DNA from: Polaromonas sp.
GTDB taxonomy: Bacteria > Pseudomonadota > Gammaproteobacteria > Burkholderiales > Burkholderiaceae_C
Direction: 5' to 3'
Assembly: GCF_030689685.1 (NCBI RefSeq)
Contig: NZ_JAUYEY010000051.1
Span: 24,543-88,542 of the forward strand
DNA length: 64,000 bases
Within the stretch, counting starts at the first letter, position 1. Every line of letters starts with the position of its first letter. A model generated the notes under the pieces. The model saw only the letters and a program-made list of their open reading frames with translations. It searched no databases and was not told where the DNA came from. The translations under genes were made by a program, and so were the position numbers. This document shows positions 40,936-50,786 of this stretch, piece by piece.

Positions 40936-41938
40936 TGCGGCTTTTGGTCCGGCTTGGGCGCGCCACCGGCACCACCGCATCAACAGCGTCGTCGCCACGC
41001 AGCGGTTTCGGGGTGTAGCCGTCGTAGGCGTCCACGATGCGCGCCACCAGCGGATGCCGCACCACGTCGGCACTGGTCAGGCGCGTGATGGCGATGCCCT
41101 TGACACGTTTGAGCACACGTTCGGCGTCGATCAGGCCGCTGAGCTGGGTGCGCGGCAGGTCGACCTGGCTCACATCGCCAGTGATCACCGCCTTGGCACC
41201 AAAACCGATGCGCGTCAAAAACATCTTCATCTGTTCGGGTGTGGTGTTTTGCGCCTCGTCCAGAATCACAAACGCATGGTTCAGCGTGCGGCCACGCATG
41301 AAGGCCAGCGGCGCAATTTCGATCTGCTGGCGCTCAAACGCTTTTTGCACGCGCTCGAAACCCATGAGTTCGTACAACGCGTCGTACAGCGGCCGCAGAT
41401 AAGGATCGACCTTCTGGTTCAGGTCGCCGGGCAGAAAACCCAGGCGCTCGCCGGCCTCGACCGCCGGGCGCGTCAGCACAATGCGCTGCACCGCGCTGCG
41501 CTCCAGCGCATCGACCGCGCAGGCCACGGCCAGGTAGGTTTTGCCGGTACCGGCCGGGCCGATGCCGAAGGTGATGTCGTGGGTGGCGATGTTTTCCAGG
41601 TAGGCGCCCTGGTTGCTGGTGCGCGCCCGCAGGTCGGCACGGCGCGTGGACAGCGCCATGGCACCGTCAGGCGCCACACTCAGCGCGGTATCGCCGGCCA
41701 GCATCAGCTGCACCTGCTCTTCCGGGATAGGTCGCTGCGCCATTTCGTACAGCGCCTGCAGCACTTCGAGTGCCTGCTGCGCCTTAGCCTTGGGCCCGTC
41801 AATCTTGAACTGCTCGAAGCGGTGCGCAATCGTCACCTGCAGCGCCGCCTCGATGGTGCGGATGTGAGCGTCCATCGGTCCGCACAGATGGCCCATGCGC
41901 GTGTTGTTGGGCGGCGAGAAGGTGTGACGGAGTATCAA
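40925..41938 (-). CDS. ybeZ: PhoH-like ATPase (YbeZ)
   Basis: PhoH-family P-loop ATPase, 337 residues from the TTG at 41938, which follows AAGGA by about 9 bases; an upstream TTG at 41995 is also in frame. Walker A is [20 protein letters not shown], Walker B is [20 protein letters not shown], and the family motif [20 protein letters not shown] is present. The [12 protein letters not shown] start matches what I expect for the Burkholderiales orthologue. PhoH proteins partner with YbeY in rRNA processing; the two genes overlap. Confidence 0.94.
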   Translation of the reverse strand: MILRHTFSPPNNTRMGHLCGPMDAHIRTIEAALQVTIAHRFEQFKIDGPKAKAQQALEVLQALYEMAQRPIPEEQVQLMLAGDTALSVAPDGAMALSTRRADLRARTSNQGAYLENIATHDITFGIGPAGTGKTYLAVACAVDALERSAVQRIVLTRPAVEAGERLGFLPGDLNQKVDPYLRPLYDALYELMGFERVQKAFERQQIEIAPLAFMRGRTLNHAFVILDEAQNTTPEQMKMFLTRIGFGAKAVITGDVSQVDLPRTQLSGLIDAERVLKRVKGIAITRLTSADVVRHPLVARIVDAYDGYTPKPLRGDDAVDAVVPVARPSRTKSRNGS

Positions 41939-42033
41939 AAGTTTGTTTTCCTTGTGGCAAGGCCGACAGATGGGTGATTGTCCCTCGATATTCAAGCCGG
42001 CGGGCAGCGCCAGTGCACTGATAAGATTTGCCC

Positions 42034-42606
42034 ATGATTGGACGCATCACTGGCCTGCTGGCCGAAAAGAACCCGCCGGAACTGCTGGTGGACTGCAACG
42101 GCGTCGGTTACGAGGTGCTGGTGCCTATGAGCACCTTTTACAACCTGCCGGCGCTGGGCGAAAAAGTCAGCCTGCTGACGCATTTTGTGGTGCGCGAAGA
42201 CGCGCAATTGCTGTACGGTTTTGGCACTGCCAGTGAGCGTGCGGCCTTTCGCCAGCTGATCAAGATATCCGGTGTCGGCCCGCGCACCGCCCTCAGCGTG
42301 CTCAGTGGCATGAGCGTCGATGAGCTGGCCCAGGCCGTCACCAGCCAGGAAGCCGGCCGCATCATCAAGGTGCCGGGCATAGGCAAAAAAACCGCAGAGC
42401 GCTTGCTGCTGGAGTTGAAAGGCAAGCTGGGCGCCGACATGGGCATCACCGTCAGCGTAGCCGATGATGCGCAGTCAGACATTCTTCAGGCGCTGGTGGC
42501 GCTGGGCTACAGCGACCGCGATGCGGCGCTGGCGCTCAAACCCTTGCCCAAGGACATTGGTGTCAGTGACGGCATCAAGCTGGCTCTCAAGGCGTTGGCG
42601 AAATAG
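42034..42606 (+). CDS. ruvA: Holliday junction branch migration protein RuvA
   Basis: A 190-residue DNA-junction binding subunit of RuvABC. It starts [20 protein letters not shown] (OB domain) with two HhH motifs, [13 protein letters not shown] and [19 protein letters not shown]. The C-terminal domain [19 protein letters not shown] binds RuvB. The ATG at 42034 is the family start. ruvB follows only after a mazEF insertion. Confidence 0.97.
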   Translation: MIGRITGLLAEKNPPELLVDCNGVGYEVLVPMSTFYNLPALGEKVSLLTHFVVREDAQLLYGFGTASERAAFRQLIKISGVGPRTALSVLSGMSVDELAQAVTSQEAGRIIKVPGIGKKTAERLLLELKGKLGADMGITVSVADDAQSDILQALVALGYSDRDAALALKPLPKDIGVSDGIKLALKALAK

Positions 42607-42661
42607 CGCCCCCAAGCGGGAATTTGCTGCCGTGCCTGTCCTTATTTGGTCGTGATGGGTC

Positions 42662-42690
42662 TTGTCTGTGGATATCCGGTGGGATATACT
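42662..42690 (+). promoter_or_regulatory. Sigma70-like promoter and palindrome of mazEF
   Basis: TTGTCT (42662-42667), 17-bp spacer, TATACT (42685-42690). The spacer holds the palindrome GGATATCC (42670-42677), and GGATAT recurs at 42682-42687: a candidate operator. Initiation would fall at or near the A of the mazE ATG (42697), so a leaderless mRNA is possible. Confidence 0.65.
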
Positions 42691-42696
42691 TAACTG

Positions 42697-42951
42697 ATGA
42701 ACACCACGCTATCGATTTCTCCCTGGGGCAACAGCCATGGCATACGCCTGAGCCGCGAACTCATGCAAGCCATGCACATCACGCCTGACACACCGCTCGA
42801 AGTCGAGGTAATCGCGCCGGGTCGGCTGGAGTTGCGCGTTGCCCTCAAAAAGCGTTCGCTGGCGCAGAAACTGAAAGCCTATGACCCCCTTGTTCACAGT
42901 GGCGAGCTGATGACCGGGGCGGCAGTGGGCGCAGAGTTCGGTGCACGGTAA
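42697..42951 (+). CDS. mazE: MazE-type antitoxin
   Basis: An 84-residue AbrB-fold antitoxin: TLSISPWGNSHGIRLSRELM and TPLEVEVIAPGRLELRVALK, then the toxin-binding tail KRSLAQKLKAYDPLVHSGEL. It should bind the palindrome in its promoter with MazF. The ATG lies 6 bases after the -10 box, without a ribosome-binding site. Confidence 0.9.
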   Translation: MNTTLSISPWGNSHGIRLSRELMQAMHITPDTPLEVEVIAPGRLELRVALKKRSLAQKLKAYDPLVHSGELMTGAAVGAEFGAR

Positions 42952-43330
42952 GCAAGGTGCTGTGTTGGCTGCCGAAAAACCGTGGGTGCCGGACCGGCGC
43001 GACATCATCTGGATCAATTTCAACCCGCAGTCGGGCAAGGAAATGCGGGATGTCCATCCCATGGTGGTTCTGACCACGCGTGCTTACAACGAGCGCACCT
43101 CGTTGGTGGTGGGATTGCCCATGTCCACGGCTGCCGCCAACGCCACCAATCCCTTTGCCGTTGACAACAGCCGTGGCGCCGGTGATCCCAGTTACGTCAT
43201 TTGCAACCAGCCAAAAAGCATGGACTGGCGGCAAAGAGGTGCCAGGCCTCATGCCTCAGGCAAAGTGCGTGAGACTATTTTCAAACAGGCCTGTGCCGAG
43301 TTGAACGACCTGATTCAACTGGCCGGCTGA
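42941..43330 (+). CDS. mazF: MazF/PemK-type mRNA interferase toxin
   Basis: A 129-residue toxin. [55 protein letters not shown] and [20 protein letters not shown] are MazF hallmarks. The likely start is the GTG at 42941, overlapping the mazE end by 11 bp; a later start near 42965 (TTG) would also suit the family. It ends 20 bp before ruvB. Confidence 0.9.
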   Translation: MHGKQGAVLAAEKPWVPDRRDIIWINFNPQSGKEMRDVHPMVVLTTRAYNERTSLVVGLPMSTAAANATNPFAVDNSRGAGDPSYVICNQPKSMDWRQRGARPHASGKVRETIFKQACAELNDLIQLAG

Positions 43331-43350
43331 TCGGCAACCCGCACCTGTTC

Positions 43351-44424
<1,074 letters not shown>

Positions 44425-44431
44425 GCCCGCC

Positions 44432-45736
44432 ATGAACCTTGCCGCAAGCCTGTCACCCAAACGCCGCTGGCTATGGGTGGGGGCGGTGGCCGTGGTGCTG
44501 GTGGCCGCAGGCGCCGCATGGTGGGTGCAGCGCAGCCCGCGTGTTGATGTGCTGGAGCTGCGTTACACGCCCTTGCTCCGCACCCTGCAATTTTCTGCGC
44601 GTGTGGCCACGCTGTCGCGGGTGGACATCGGCAGCACCGTGACCGGCCGTGTGGCCCAGGTGCGGGTGACCGAAGGGGCGCAGGTGCGCCAGGGCGAGGT
44701 GCTGATTCAGCTTGAGACCGATGAGCTGCGCGCCGCCGTGACACAGGCCGTCGCTTCCGAGCAGCAGGCGCAGGCGCGGCTGGCCGGCCTGCGCAGCACG
44801 GGCCGCACTGCGGCGCAGTCTGCATTGATGCAGGCCGACTCGACGCTGAAAGCCGCCGAGGCCGAACTGGCGCGTACCCAGCAACTCGTGAAGCAGGGTT
44901 TTCTCAGTGAAGCGCGGCTCGATGAAGTGCGGCGTGCGGTGGAAGTAGCCCGTGCGCAGCAGACCGGCGCCCGCGCGCAGACCCAGGCCAATGCCGAGGC
45001 AGGTACCGATGTGGCCCAGGCGCAGGCGCAACTGGCTCTGGCCAGCGCGGCAACGGCAGCGGCGCGTGCGCGCCTGGCCCAGGCAGCCGTGCTGGCGCCT
45101 ACCGATGCGCGGGTGTTGACGCGCGAGGTGGAGCCCGGGCAAATCGTGCAGCCCGGCAAGGCCCTCATGAGCCTGGCGCTGGCCGGGCCCACGCAACTCA
45201 GTGCGCAAGTGGATGAGCGTTTTCTGGACCAGTTGCGAGTGGGCCAGAACGCGGCCGTGGTGGCCGATGCCTTTGCCGACCAGCGCTTTGCCGCGCGGGT
45301 GCTCTCCATTGCTCCGGCGGTGGATGCGCAACGCGGGGCGATTGAAGTCAAGTTTGCACTGCAGCAGCAGGCGCCGGTGTTTCTGCGCGAAGACATGACG
45401 CTGTCGGTTGAGGTTGAAACCGGCCGGCGTGAGCGCGCCCTGGTGCTGCCGCTCGGCGCCCTGCGCACCCAGGCTTCACCCACAGCGGCAACGGTGCTGG
45501 TTGCGCTTGAAGGGCGCGCCCAAGAGCGGCAGGTGCGCCTGGGTCTGCGCACGCTGGATGCGGCCGAGGTGCTGGAAGGCCTGGCTGAAGGCGACGCGGT
45601 GCTGCTGGGCGGCAGCGTGCCCGCAGGTGCCCGGGTGCGCGTGCGGGCGGTGGCCTGGCAGCCCGGCCAGCCGGTGGGCAAGGCTGTTGCGGGGCCAGAC
45701 GCCGGCGCGGCCCTGACCAACGCCATGGGGCGCTGA
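44432..45736 (+). CDS. Periplasmic adaptor protein of an ABC exporter (MacA/HlyD-like)
   Basis: A 434-residue membrane-fusion protein. It has one N-terminal helix (WLWVGAVAVVLVAAGAAWWV), a lipoyl half-motif (TVTGRVAQVRVTEGAQVRQG), an Ala/Gln-rich coiled coil (about 85-200), a second lipoyl half (VLAPTDARVLTREVEPGQIV), and a beta-barrel with LPLGALRTQAS. It starts 7 bp after ruvB and is followed by a permease and an ATPase, so a MacAB-type exporter is likely. No outer-membrane channel gene is adjacent. Confidence 0.88.
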   Translation: MNLAASLSPKRRWLWVGAVAVVLVAAGAAWWVQRSPRVDVLELRYTPLLRTLQFSARVATLSRVDIGSTVTGRVAQVRVTEGAQVRQGEVLIQLETDELRAAVTQAVASEQQAQARLAGLRSTGRTAAQSALMQADSTLKAAEAELARTQQLVKQGFLSEARLDEVRRAVEVARAQQTGARAQTQANAEAGTDVAQAQAQLALASAATAAARARLAQAAVLAPTDARVLTREVEPGQIVQPGKALMSLALAGPTQLSAQVDERFLDQLRVGQNAAVVADAFADQRFAARVLSIAPAVDAQRGAIEVKFALQQQAPVFLREDMTLSVEVETGRRERALVLPLGALRTQASPTAATVLVALEGRAQERQVRLGLRTLDAAEVLEGLAEGDAVLLGGSVPAGARVRVRAVAWQPGQPVGKAVAGPDAGAALTNAMGR

Positions 45737-45751
45737 CGCGCCGACCCCTAC

Positions 45752-46978
45752 ATGTTCCCCGGGTTTGGTTTTGAGCTGCGTGTGGCGCTGCGCTTTCTGC
45801 GTGAAGGACGCATGCAGACCGTGTTGATCATTGTGGGTGTGGCGGCCGGCGTGGCCGTGGTGGCCTATATCTCGGCGCTGATCAGCGGCCTGCAGGGCAG
45901 CACCCTGACCAAAACATTGGGCGCACAGGCACACATCACTGTGCGCGCGCCAGACGACCTGGTCACACCGGCCTGGCAAGCCGCAGCAGGCACTGCCACG
46001 CTGACCGAAACCCAGCCGCGTGCGCAGCGCCTGCGCTCGCTTGCCAACTGGCAGGCCTTGCTGCCGCTGCTGGAGGCACTGCCGGCCATTGCCGGTGTCT
46101 CGCCGATGGTGTCGGGCGCCGGCCTGGCCCTGCGCGGCGAAGCCACCCAGGCGATTGCGCTGACGGGGGTGGATCTGGACCGCTACGACCGCGTCATCGG
46201 GCTGCGCAGCAAGGTCATCAGCGGTACGGCGCGCCTGTCGCCGGGCGAGGCGATTGTGGGCCGCGAGCTGGCGGCAGACCTGGGCGTGCGTGCGGGCGAC
46301 CGCCTGACAGTGCAGACCGGTCTGGTCAGCGACTCGGTGCGCGTCACCGCGCTGGTGGATCTGGGCGTGAAAGACCTGAACCGCCGCACCGTGATCGTGC
46401 CGCTGCGGGCGGCGCAAAACCTGCTGGGCCTGCCTGGCGGCGTCACCAGTCTGGATGTGACGGTGAAAGATGTCTGGTCAGCCCAGGCGCTGGCCGATCA
46501 GTTGCGCCAGCAGTTTCCCTACAAGATCGAAAGCTGGCAGGAAAGCAATGCCCAGCTGGTGTCGGCCCTCAACGCCCAGTCGGTCAGCACCGCGCTGATT
46601 CGCGGGGTGGTGATGGTGGTGGTGGTGCTGGGCATTGCCAGCGTGCTGGTGGTGTCGGTGGTGCAAAAGCGCCGCGAGATCGGTATTTTGCGTGCCATGG
46701 GCACCACCCGCGGGCAGATTTTGCGGCTCTTCCTGGTGCAGGGGGCGGTGGTGGGTGCGGTGGGCTCATTGCTGGGGATTGCGCTGGCGGTGGTCATGAT
46801 CTGGCTGTTCACCACCTTTGTGCGCGGCTCTGACGGCTTGCCGCTATTTCTGATCACGCTGCCGCTGGCCACCGCCGTGCAGGTGGCGCTGGTTGCCACC
46901 GTGTGTGGGGTGCTGGCCGCAGTCGCACCAGCGCGCCGCGCCGCAGCGCTGGACCCGGCGCAAGCCATACGGATGTAG
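45752..46978 (+). CDS. FtsX/MacB-like ABC exporter permease
   Basis: A 408-residue permease with one N-terminal helix (MQTVLIIVGVAAGVAVVAYI), a large periplasmic domain (about 45-275) and three C-terminal helices with the FtsX motif VSVVQKRREIGILRAMGTTRGQILRLF. It lacks an ATPase domain, so it resembles LolC/LolE or the permease of split MacB systems. It probably exports lipoprotein, peptide or amphiphile from the inner membrane with the adaptor upstream. Confidence 0.88.
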   Translation: MFPGFGFELRVALRFLREGRMQTVLIIVGVAAGVAVVAYISALISGLQGSTLTKTLGAQAHITVRAPDDLVTPAWQAAAGTATLTETQPRAQRLRSLANWQALLPLLEALPAIAGVSPMVSGAGLALRGEATQAIALTGVDLDRYDRVIGLRSKVISGTARLSPGEAIVGRELAADLGVRAGDRLTVQTGLVSDSVRVTALVDLGVKDLNRRTVIVPLRAAQNLLGLPGGVTSLDVTVKDVWSAQALADQLRQQFPYKIESWQESNAQLVSALNAQSVSTALIRGVVMVVVVLGIASVLVVSVVQKRREIGILRAMGTTRGQILRLFLVQGAVVGAVGSLLGIALAVVMIWLFTTFVRGSDGLPLFLITLPLATAVQVALVATVCGVLAAVAPARRAAALDPAQAIRM

Positions 46979-46982
46979 CGCC

Positions 46983-47717
46983 ATGAGCCCCGCCGCCCCC
47001 GCCCCTGATGCCCGCGCACTGATAACGCTGGGTGAGGTGCGCAAGAGCTACAACCTGGGTCTGCCCAGCGAAGCAGAGGTCTTGCACGGGCTGTCGCTGC
47101 AGGTGCAGCGCGGCGAATTCATCGCCTTGATCGGCCCTTCCGGTTCGGGCAAAAGCACGCTGCTCAATATCATCGGCCTGCTCGAAGTCATGACCACCGG
47201 CCGCTATGCTCTGCTGGGCCAGGAAGTACAAGGTCTGGACGATGCTGCCCTGACCCTGCTGCGGCGCAGTGCGCTGGGTTTTGTGTTTCAGTTCCATCAC
47301 CTGCTACCGGCCTTTAGCGCGCTGGAAAACGTCACCTTGCCGGCGCTGATGCGCGAAGGGCGCGTCAGCGCAAAGCAGCGGGAACATGCGCGCGCCTTGC
47401 TCGCCTCTCTGGGCCTGGCAGACGCGATGGGCAAAAGACCGGCGGAGCTGTCGGGAGGTATGCAGCAAAGGGTGGCGATTGCCCGCGCCCTGGTCATGTC
47501 GCCCGCCCTGGTGCTGGCCGACGAGCCCACCGGCAACCTCGATACCGCGTCGTCCGACGAGGTGTTTGTACAGTTGCGGCGCATGCACGTCGAGCTTGGC
47601 ACCACCTTCGTGGTGGTCACCCACGACCCGCGCCTGGCCGCGCGCTGCGACCGGCTGGTAGAGCTGGTCGACGGGCGCATTGCACGCGACGAGGCGATTA
47701 CCCACGCTGCAAGCTGA
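46983..47717 (+). CDS. ABC exporter ATPase (LolD/MacB type)
   Basis: A 244-residue ATPase. Walker A LIGPSGSGKSTLLNIIGLLE, the LolD-like motif RRSALGFVFQFHHLLPAFSA, signature LSGGMQQRVAIARALV and Walker B ALVLADEPTGNLDTASSDEV. It starts with ATG at 46983, 4 bp after the permease stop, completing the three-gene exporter operon. Upstream in-frame sequence belongs to the permease. Confidence 0.93.
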   Translation: MSPAAPAPDARALITLGEVRKSYNLGLPSEAEVLHGLSLQVQRGEFIALIGPSGSGKSTLLNIIGLLEVMTTGRYALLGQEVQGLDDAALTLLRRSALGFVFQFHHLLPAFSALENVTLPALMREGRVSAKQREHARALLASLGLADAMGKRPAELSGGMQQRVAIARALVMSPALVLADEPTGNLDTASSDEVFVQLRRMHVELGTTFVVVTHDPRLAARCDRLVELVDGRIARDEAITHAAS

Positions 47718-47724
47718 TCGGCCT

Positions 47725-49440
47725 TCAGTCTCCTGGCGCCGCCGGTCGCGCATGGCGCGCGATCAGAATCTGCGCAATGTAGTAGGTGCTCAATACCCAC
47801 AGCTGCGCCATTGGCAACGGCATGGCAAATTTGTTGGTCGCCAGCAGCGCATCACTGAGCATGAAAACCCCGGCGCCAATCGCCACCCAGACCGAGGCCG
47901 TGTCGCGCAACACGGTGGCCCGGCCTATGGCCTGCGCGGCCATCAGCGCAATCACCAGCACATAGGCAGCCACGGCGACACGCAGCACCGGGGTCAGCCC
48001 GTCAAACAGAAAAGCGTACATCAACGCACCCACCGCCAGCGTGGCTGCCAGCGCGCGCCGGCTTGGAAACCACGGCTGATTGATCTTGAACAGCGCGATG
48101 TAAAACAGGTGCGCGATCAGGAAAGACAGCAGACCCGGGATGAAGAAGCCAGGAAACATCAAAAAACAGTCGCCAGCGAGCGAAAAAGCCAACCCGGCCA
48201 GCAAAAATACGTCAAATCGGTCTGCAGCCCTTATCGGACGTGCGCGAACAGCTATAAAAATAATAGCAATTAACAGGACCAGCGGTTTGAAAACGCGGTG
48301 CAACTCCACCAGCCCCAGCGCGCCGGTGGCGGTGGCCAGCGCTGCCGCCTCAATCAGCAGCACCTCTGTCAAGGAGATGCGCCCTTGCAGAGCCGCGCCC
48401 ACGGCCCACAGACCGGCGGTCAGTACGCCCAGCCAGATGGCCGCTTGCGCACCGGGCAGGCTGTCTGCGTACCAGAGGAACAGCGCCACGCCCTGCAGCA
48501 GCACCAAAAACTGCAGCGCGCCAAACCACATCACGGCACGGCTGAGAGGCGGGTGGTAACGCTGCACGCGGTTGATGTCAAAGGCTGGCCGCGGGAAACG
48601 CGCCGCAACATCCGGCGGGCGCCAGCCCGGTGGCTTGAACCAGACACGTAACTTGTCACCCCAGTTGGCGGCGTGCCACGAATCTTTGGCCAGCGCCCAG
48701 TACACCTCGGCGTTGGACCACAGCGGGTCCCAGCTGTTGAGCGGGCTGCGTGTGCCATAGACACACTTTTCGTCCTCTTCACGAAAGCTGCCAAACAGCC
48801 GGTCCCAGATGATCAAAATGCCGCCGTAGTTCCGGTCGACATAGTTGTCGTTGACCGCATGGTGCACCCGGTGATTCGACGGCGAGCAGAACCAGCGGTC
48901 AAACCAGCCCAGCTTGGGCACGTGTTCGGTGTGTACCCAGAACTGGTAAAGCAGGTCCACCAGCACCACCACGCCAAAGACCAGCGGCGGCACACCCGCA
49001 ATGGCCATTGGCACATAAAAAATCCAGCCGAAGATGGCGCCGCTGCTGGTCTGGCGCAGCGCGGTCGAGAGGTTGTAGTCCTGGCTTTGGTGATGCACCA
49101 CATGCGCCGCCCAGAACAGTGAGCTTTCATGGCCGGCGCGGTGCAGCCAGTAATAACAGAAGTCGTAAAAAACCAGCGCAATCAGCCAGCCGTACCAGGT
49201 GGTCCAGAACGCCTCATCGGGAAACAGCGCCACCGACGAATAAATGGCGGTGTAAATGCCGATGCGAAACAGCCGCGTGAACACCGCACTGGTCTGACTC
49301 AGCATGCCCAGGCTGATGCTGTTGATTGCATCGTTCAGGCGGTAGGTGTTGCGGCCCCTGGCGTAACCCCAGGCAAACTCGACTGCAATCAGCAGGAAGA
49401 AAACGGGGGTGGCAAGAACGATGATTTGACTGGGGCTCAT
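47725..49440 (-). CDS. Sterol-desaturase-type hydroxylase fused to YhhN (lysoplasmalogenase-like) domain
   Basis: A 571-residue polytopic membrane protein. Residues 1-320 are a fatty-acid-hydroxylase/sterol-desaturase domain with the three histidine clusters of a di-iron site: WLHRAGHESS, HVVHHQSQDY and SNHRVHHAVND. This half resembles alkylglycerol monooxygenase-like proteins. Residues about 380-571 form a YhhN/TMEM86-like domain: FKPLVLLIAIIFIAVR, FLLAGLAFSLAGDCFLMFPG and SFLIAHLFYIALF. Alkylglycerol monooxygenase and TMEM86B cleave ether and vinyl-ether lipids, so the fusion suggests one machine for ether-lipid turnover. The second helix of the YhhN part includes a family 1 repeat (48212-48270). 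Confidence 0.85.
   Translation of the reverse strand: MSPSQIIVLATPVFFLLIAVEFAWGYARGRNTYRLNDAINSISLGMLSQTSAVFTRLFRIGIYTAIYSSVALFPDEAFWTTWYGWLIALVFYDFCYYWLHRAGHESSLFWAAHVVHHQSQDYNLSTALRQTSSGAIFGWIFYVPMAIAGVPPLVFGVVVLVDLLYQFWVHTEHVPKLGWFDRWFCSPSNHRVHHAVNDNYVDRNYGGILIIWDRLFGSFREEDEKCVYGTRSPLNSWDPLWSNAEVYWALAKDSWHAANWGDKLRVWFKPPGWRPPDVAARFPRPAFDINRVQRYHPPLSRAVMWFGALQFLVLLQGVALFLWYADSLPGAQAAIWLGVLTAGLWAVGAALQGRISLTEVLLIEAAALATATGALGLVELHRVFKPLVLLIAIIFIAVRARPIRAADRFDVFLLAGLAFSLAGDCFLMFPGFFIPGLLSFLIAHLFYIALFKINQPWFPSRRALAATLAVGALMYAFLFDGLTPVLRVAVAAYVLVIALMAAQAIGRATVLRDTASVWVAIGAGVFMLSDALLATNKFAMPLPMAQLWVLSTYYIAQILIARHARPAAPGD
48212..48270 (-). repeat. Interspersed repeat family 1, copy I, in frame inside the desaturase-YhhN gene
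   Basis: On the minus strand: TTGCTATTATTTTTATAGCT, GTTCGCGCACGTCCGATAAG, GGCTGCAGACCGATTTGA. It encodes AIIFIAVRARPIRAADRFD in the YhhN half. Confidence 0.88.
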
Positions 49441-49561
49441 GCAGCCATTTTGTGCCAGCTCAGGTCAGGGCGCCTCTGGCATCAACCCTGATGAAGAGCT
49501 CGATGCTGTCGTGCTGACGGCGGCTTGCATTGCTTCCGGGATATGAATCAATACAACTGCA

Positions 49562-50641
49562 TCAAGAGACTATTACGCATAAGCGCTCCCCGCCTCGTTC
49601 AGAGTAATGAAGTGGCTTTTTGGGTCTCGGTTTTGACGCGTCCAAGTTTTTGACCCTGTTTTGCAAAATTAACCGCCCTAGTGAAGCTTGAAGTTCACCG
49701 GGAAACCAGATGTTGTCTTCCAGAATTTTGGCAAATTCGACCTCATCAATAACTCGCTCGGTACCGATATATTTCAGCCAAAAGTCATCAATGATCGAAC
49801 GATTGTTTTTGACCTCGTTGTCGTCAACGTAAGACGGTTCGCTAGAAAACAAGTCATCTGTTCTGGTTTTTGTTGCTTTTTTATCATCTCGAATTTGAGC
49901 ACGAACTGCGCCTTGTAGATCCGCCGCCTCTTCGTACGTTTCCATAAATTTGATCAGCCCTTTTGGATGCGTAGTCACGTACACAAGGTGATACTTCGTC
50001 CTATCCTTATGTGGATCCTTAACCTTAGCGTATACGGACCTTGCAGGGTAGTTTGCATTTCGTATTGGCACACAAGCCTTAAGATTTTTTCGATACGTGT
50101 CGAGAATTAACGACTCCCTATCTCCGTCATGCATAGCGGCATCAATTGCCTCTCCAAGTAACTCTTCTACCACTACAGCGAGCTTCTCCATCGCTATCGC
50201 TCGATTAGCAAAGTCATACATGAAAGTGATAACAAATTCCGATCTTGGTCGAGCAAGAAGGGGAGCGAGCGTCTTCACTTTGACTTCAGTCCATCCTTTT
50301 AGATCAATAAAGAAAAAGGCGTTGCCTTTTGATCCGACCCAATCAAGTATTTTCTGACGAGACGCCACGAACTCACCATGAATTGAGTGGGCCTCTATTC
50401 CGGCGGGTGTTTGTTCATCGAGATATTTTTTTAAGAATGGGTACGCATGATTGCATTGCTCTACATACAAAGCGCGAATCACAGCTCGTCCGCCACGACT
50501 CTCGACCGCATTTTTGCACCGTTGCAAAACTTGAAGAGAAATAGCTATCGAGGTTGAACCCATTTTCGATTCATCCGCTTGCCATGGCCCGGCAACACAG
50601 TCTACATATGTGAACTCAAATACCGATTGATTAACTGCCAA
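49562..50641 (-). CDS. TcmP-like protein, 5'-truncated
   Basis: A 359-residue reading frame resembling three-Cys-motif partner protein TcmP: TYVDCVAGPWQ, ALYVEQCNHAYPFLKKYL, NAFFFIDLKGWTEVKVKTLA, and SEFVITFMYDFANRAIAM. Intact TcmP proteins begin 40 or so residues before the YVDxFAGP strand; here only 11 residues precede it and the apparent start is a TTG at 50641. An IS91-type element begins next to it, so the 5' end was probably lost to that insertion. Lower GC than the surroundings. The usual partner gene (phage Gp37/DUF5131 type) is absent. Confidence 0.65.
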   Translation of the reverse strand: MAVNQSVFEFTYVDCVAGPWQADESKMGSTSIAISLQVLQRCKNAVESRGGRAVIRALYVEQCNHAYPFLKKYLDEQTPAGIEAHSIHGEFVASRQKILDWVGSKGNAFFFIDLKGWTEVKVKTLAPLLARPRSEFVITFMYDFANRAIAMEKLAVVVEELLGEAIDAAMHDGDRESLILDTYRKNLKACVPIRNANYPARSVYAKVKDPHKDRTKYHLVYVTTHPKGLIKFMETYEEAADLQGAVRAQIRDDKKATKTRTDDLFSSEPSYVDDNEVKNNRSIIDDFWLKYIGTERVIDEVEFAKILEDNIWFPGELQASLGRLILQNRVKNLDASKPRPKKPLHYSERGGERLCVIVS

Positions 50642-50665
50642 TATGGCAGTTGAACTAAACCGCTA

Positions 50666-50698
50666 CGCGGTGGCGGGTCCGCACAGGCCACCACCGCG
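50666..50698 (+). terminator. Hairpin with T-run at the left end of the IS91-like element
   Basis: CGCGGTGG (50666-50673) pairs with CCACCGCG (50691-50698), followed by TTTTT. It may block transcription into the element or form part of its terminus. A second palindrome, AACTGCCA / TGGCAGTT, lies just upstream at 50634-50652. Confidence 0.6.
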
Positions 50699-50786
50699 TT
50701 TTTGTTGAGGGGTGGCTTGCGTTCGGGGAGTCTGAGGAGAAACCTTCAAGCTGGGGAATATTCCCCGGTTTTGAAGGAGACTTGTC

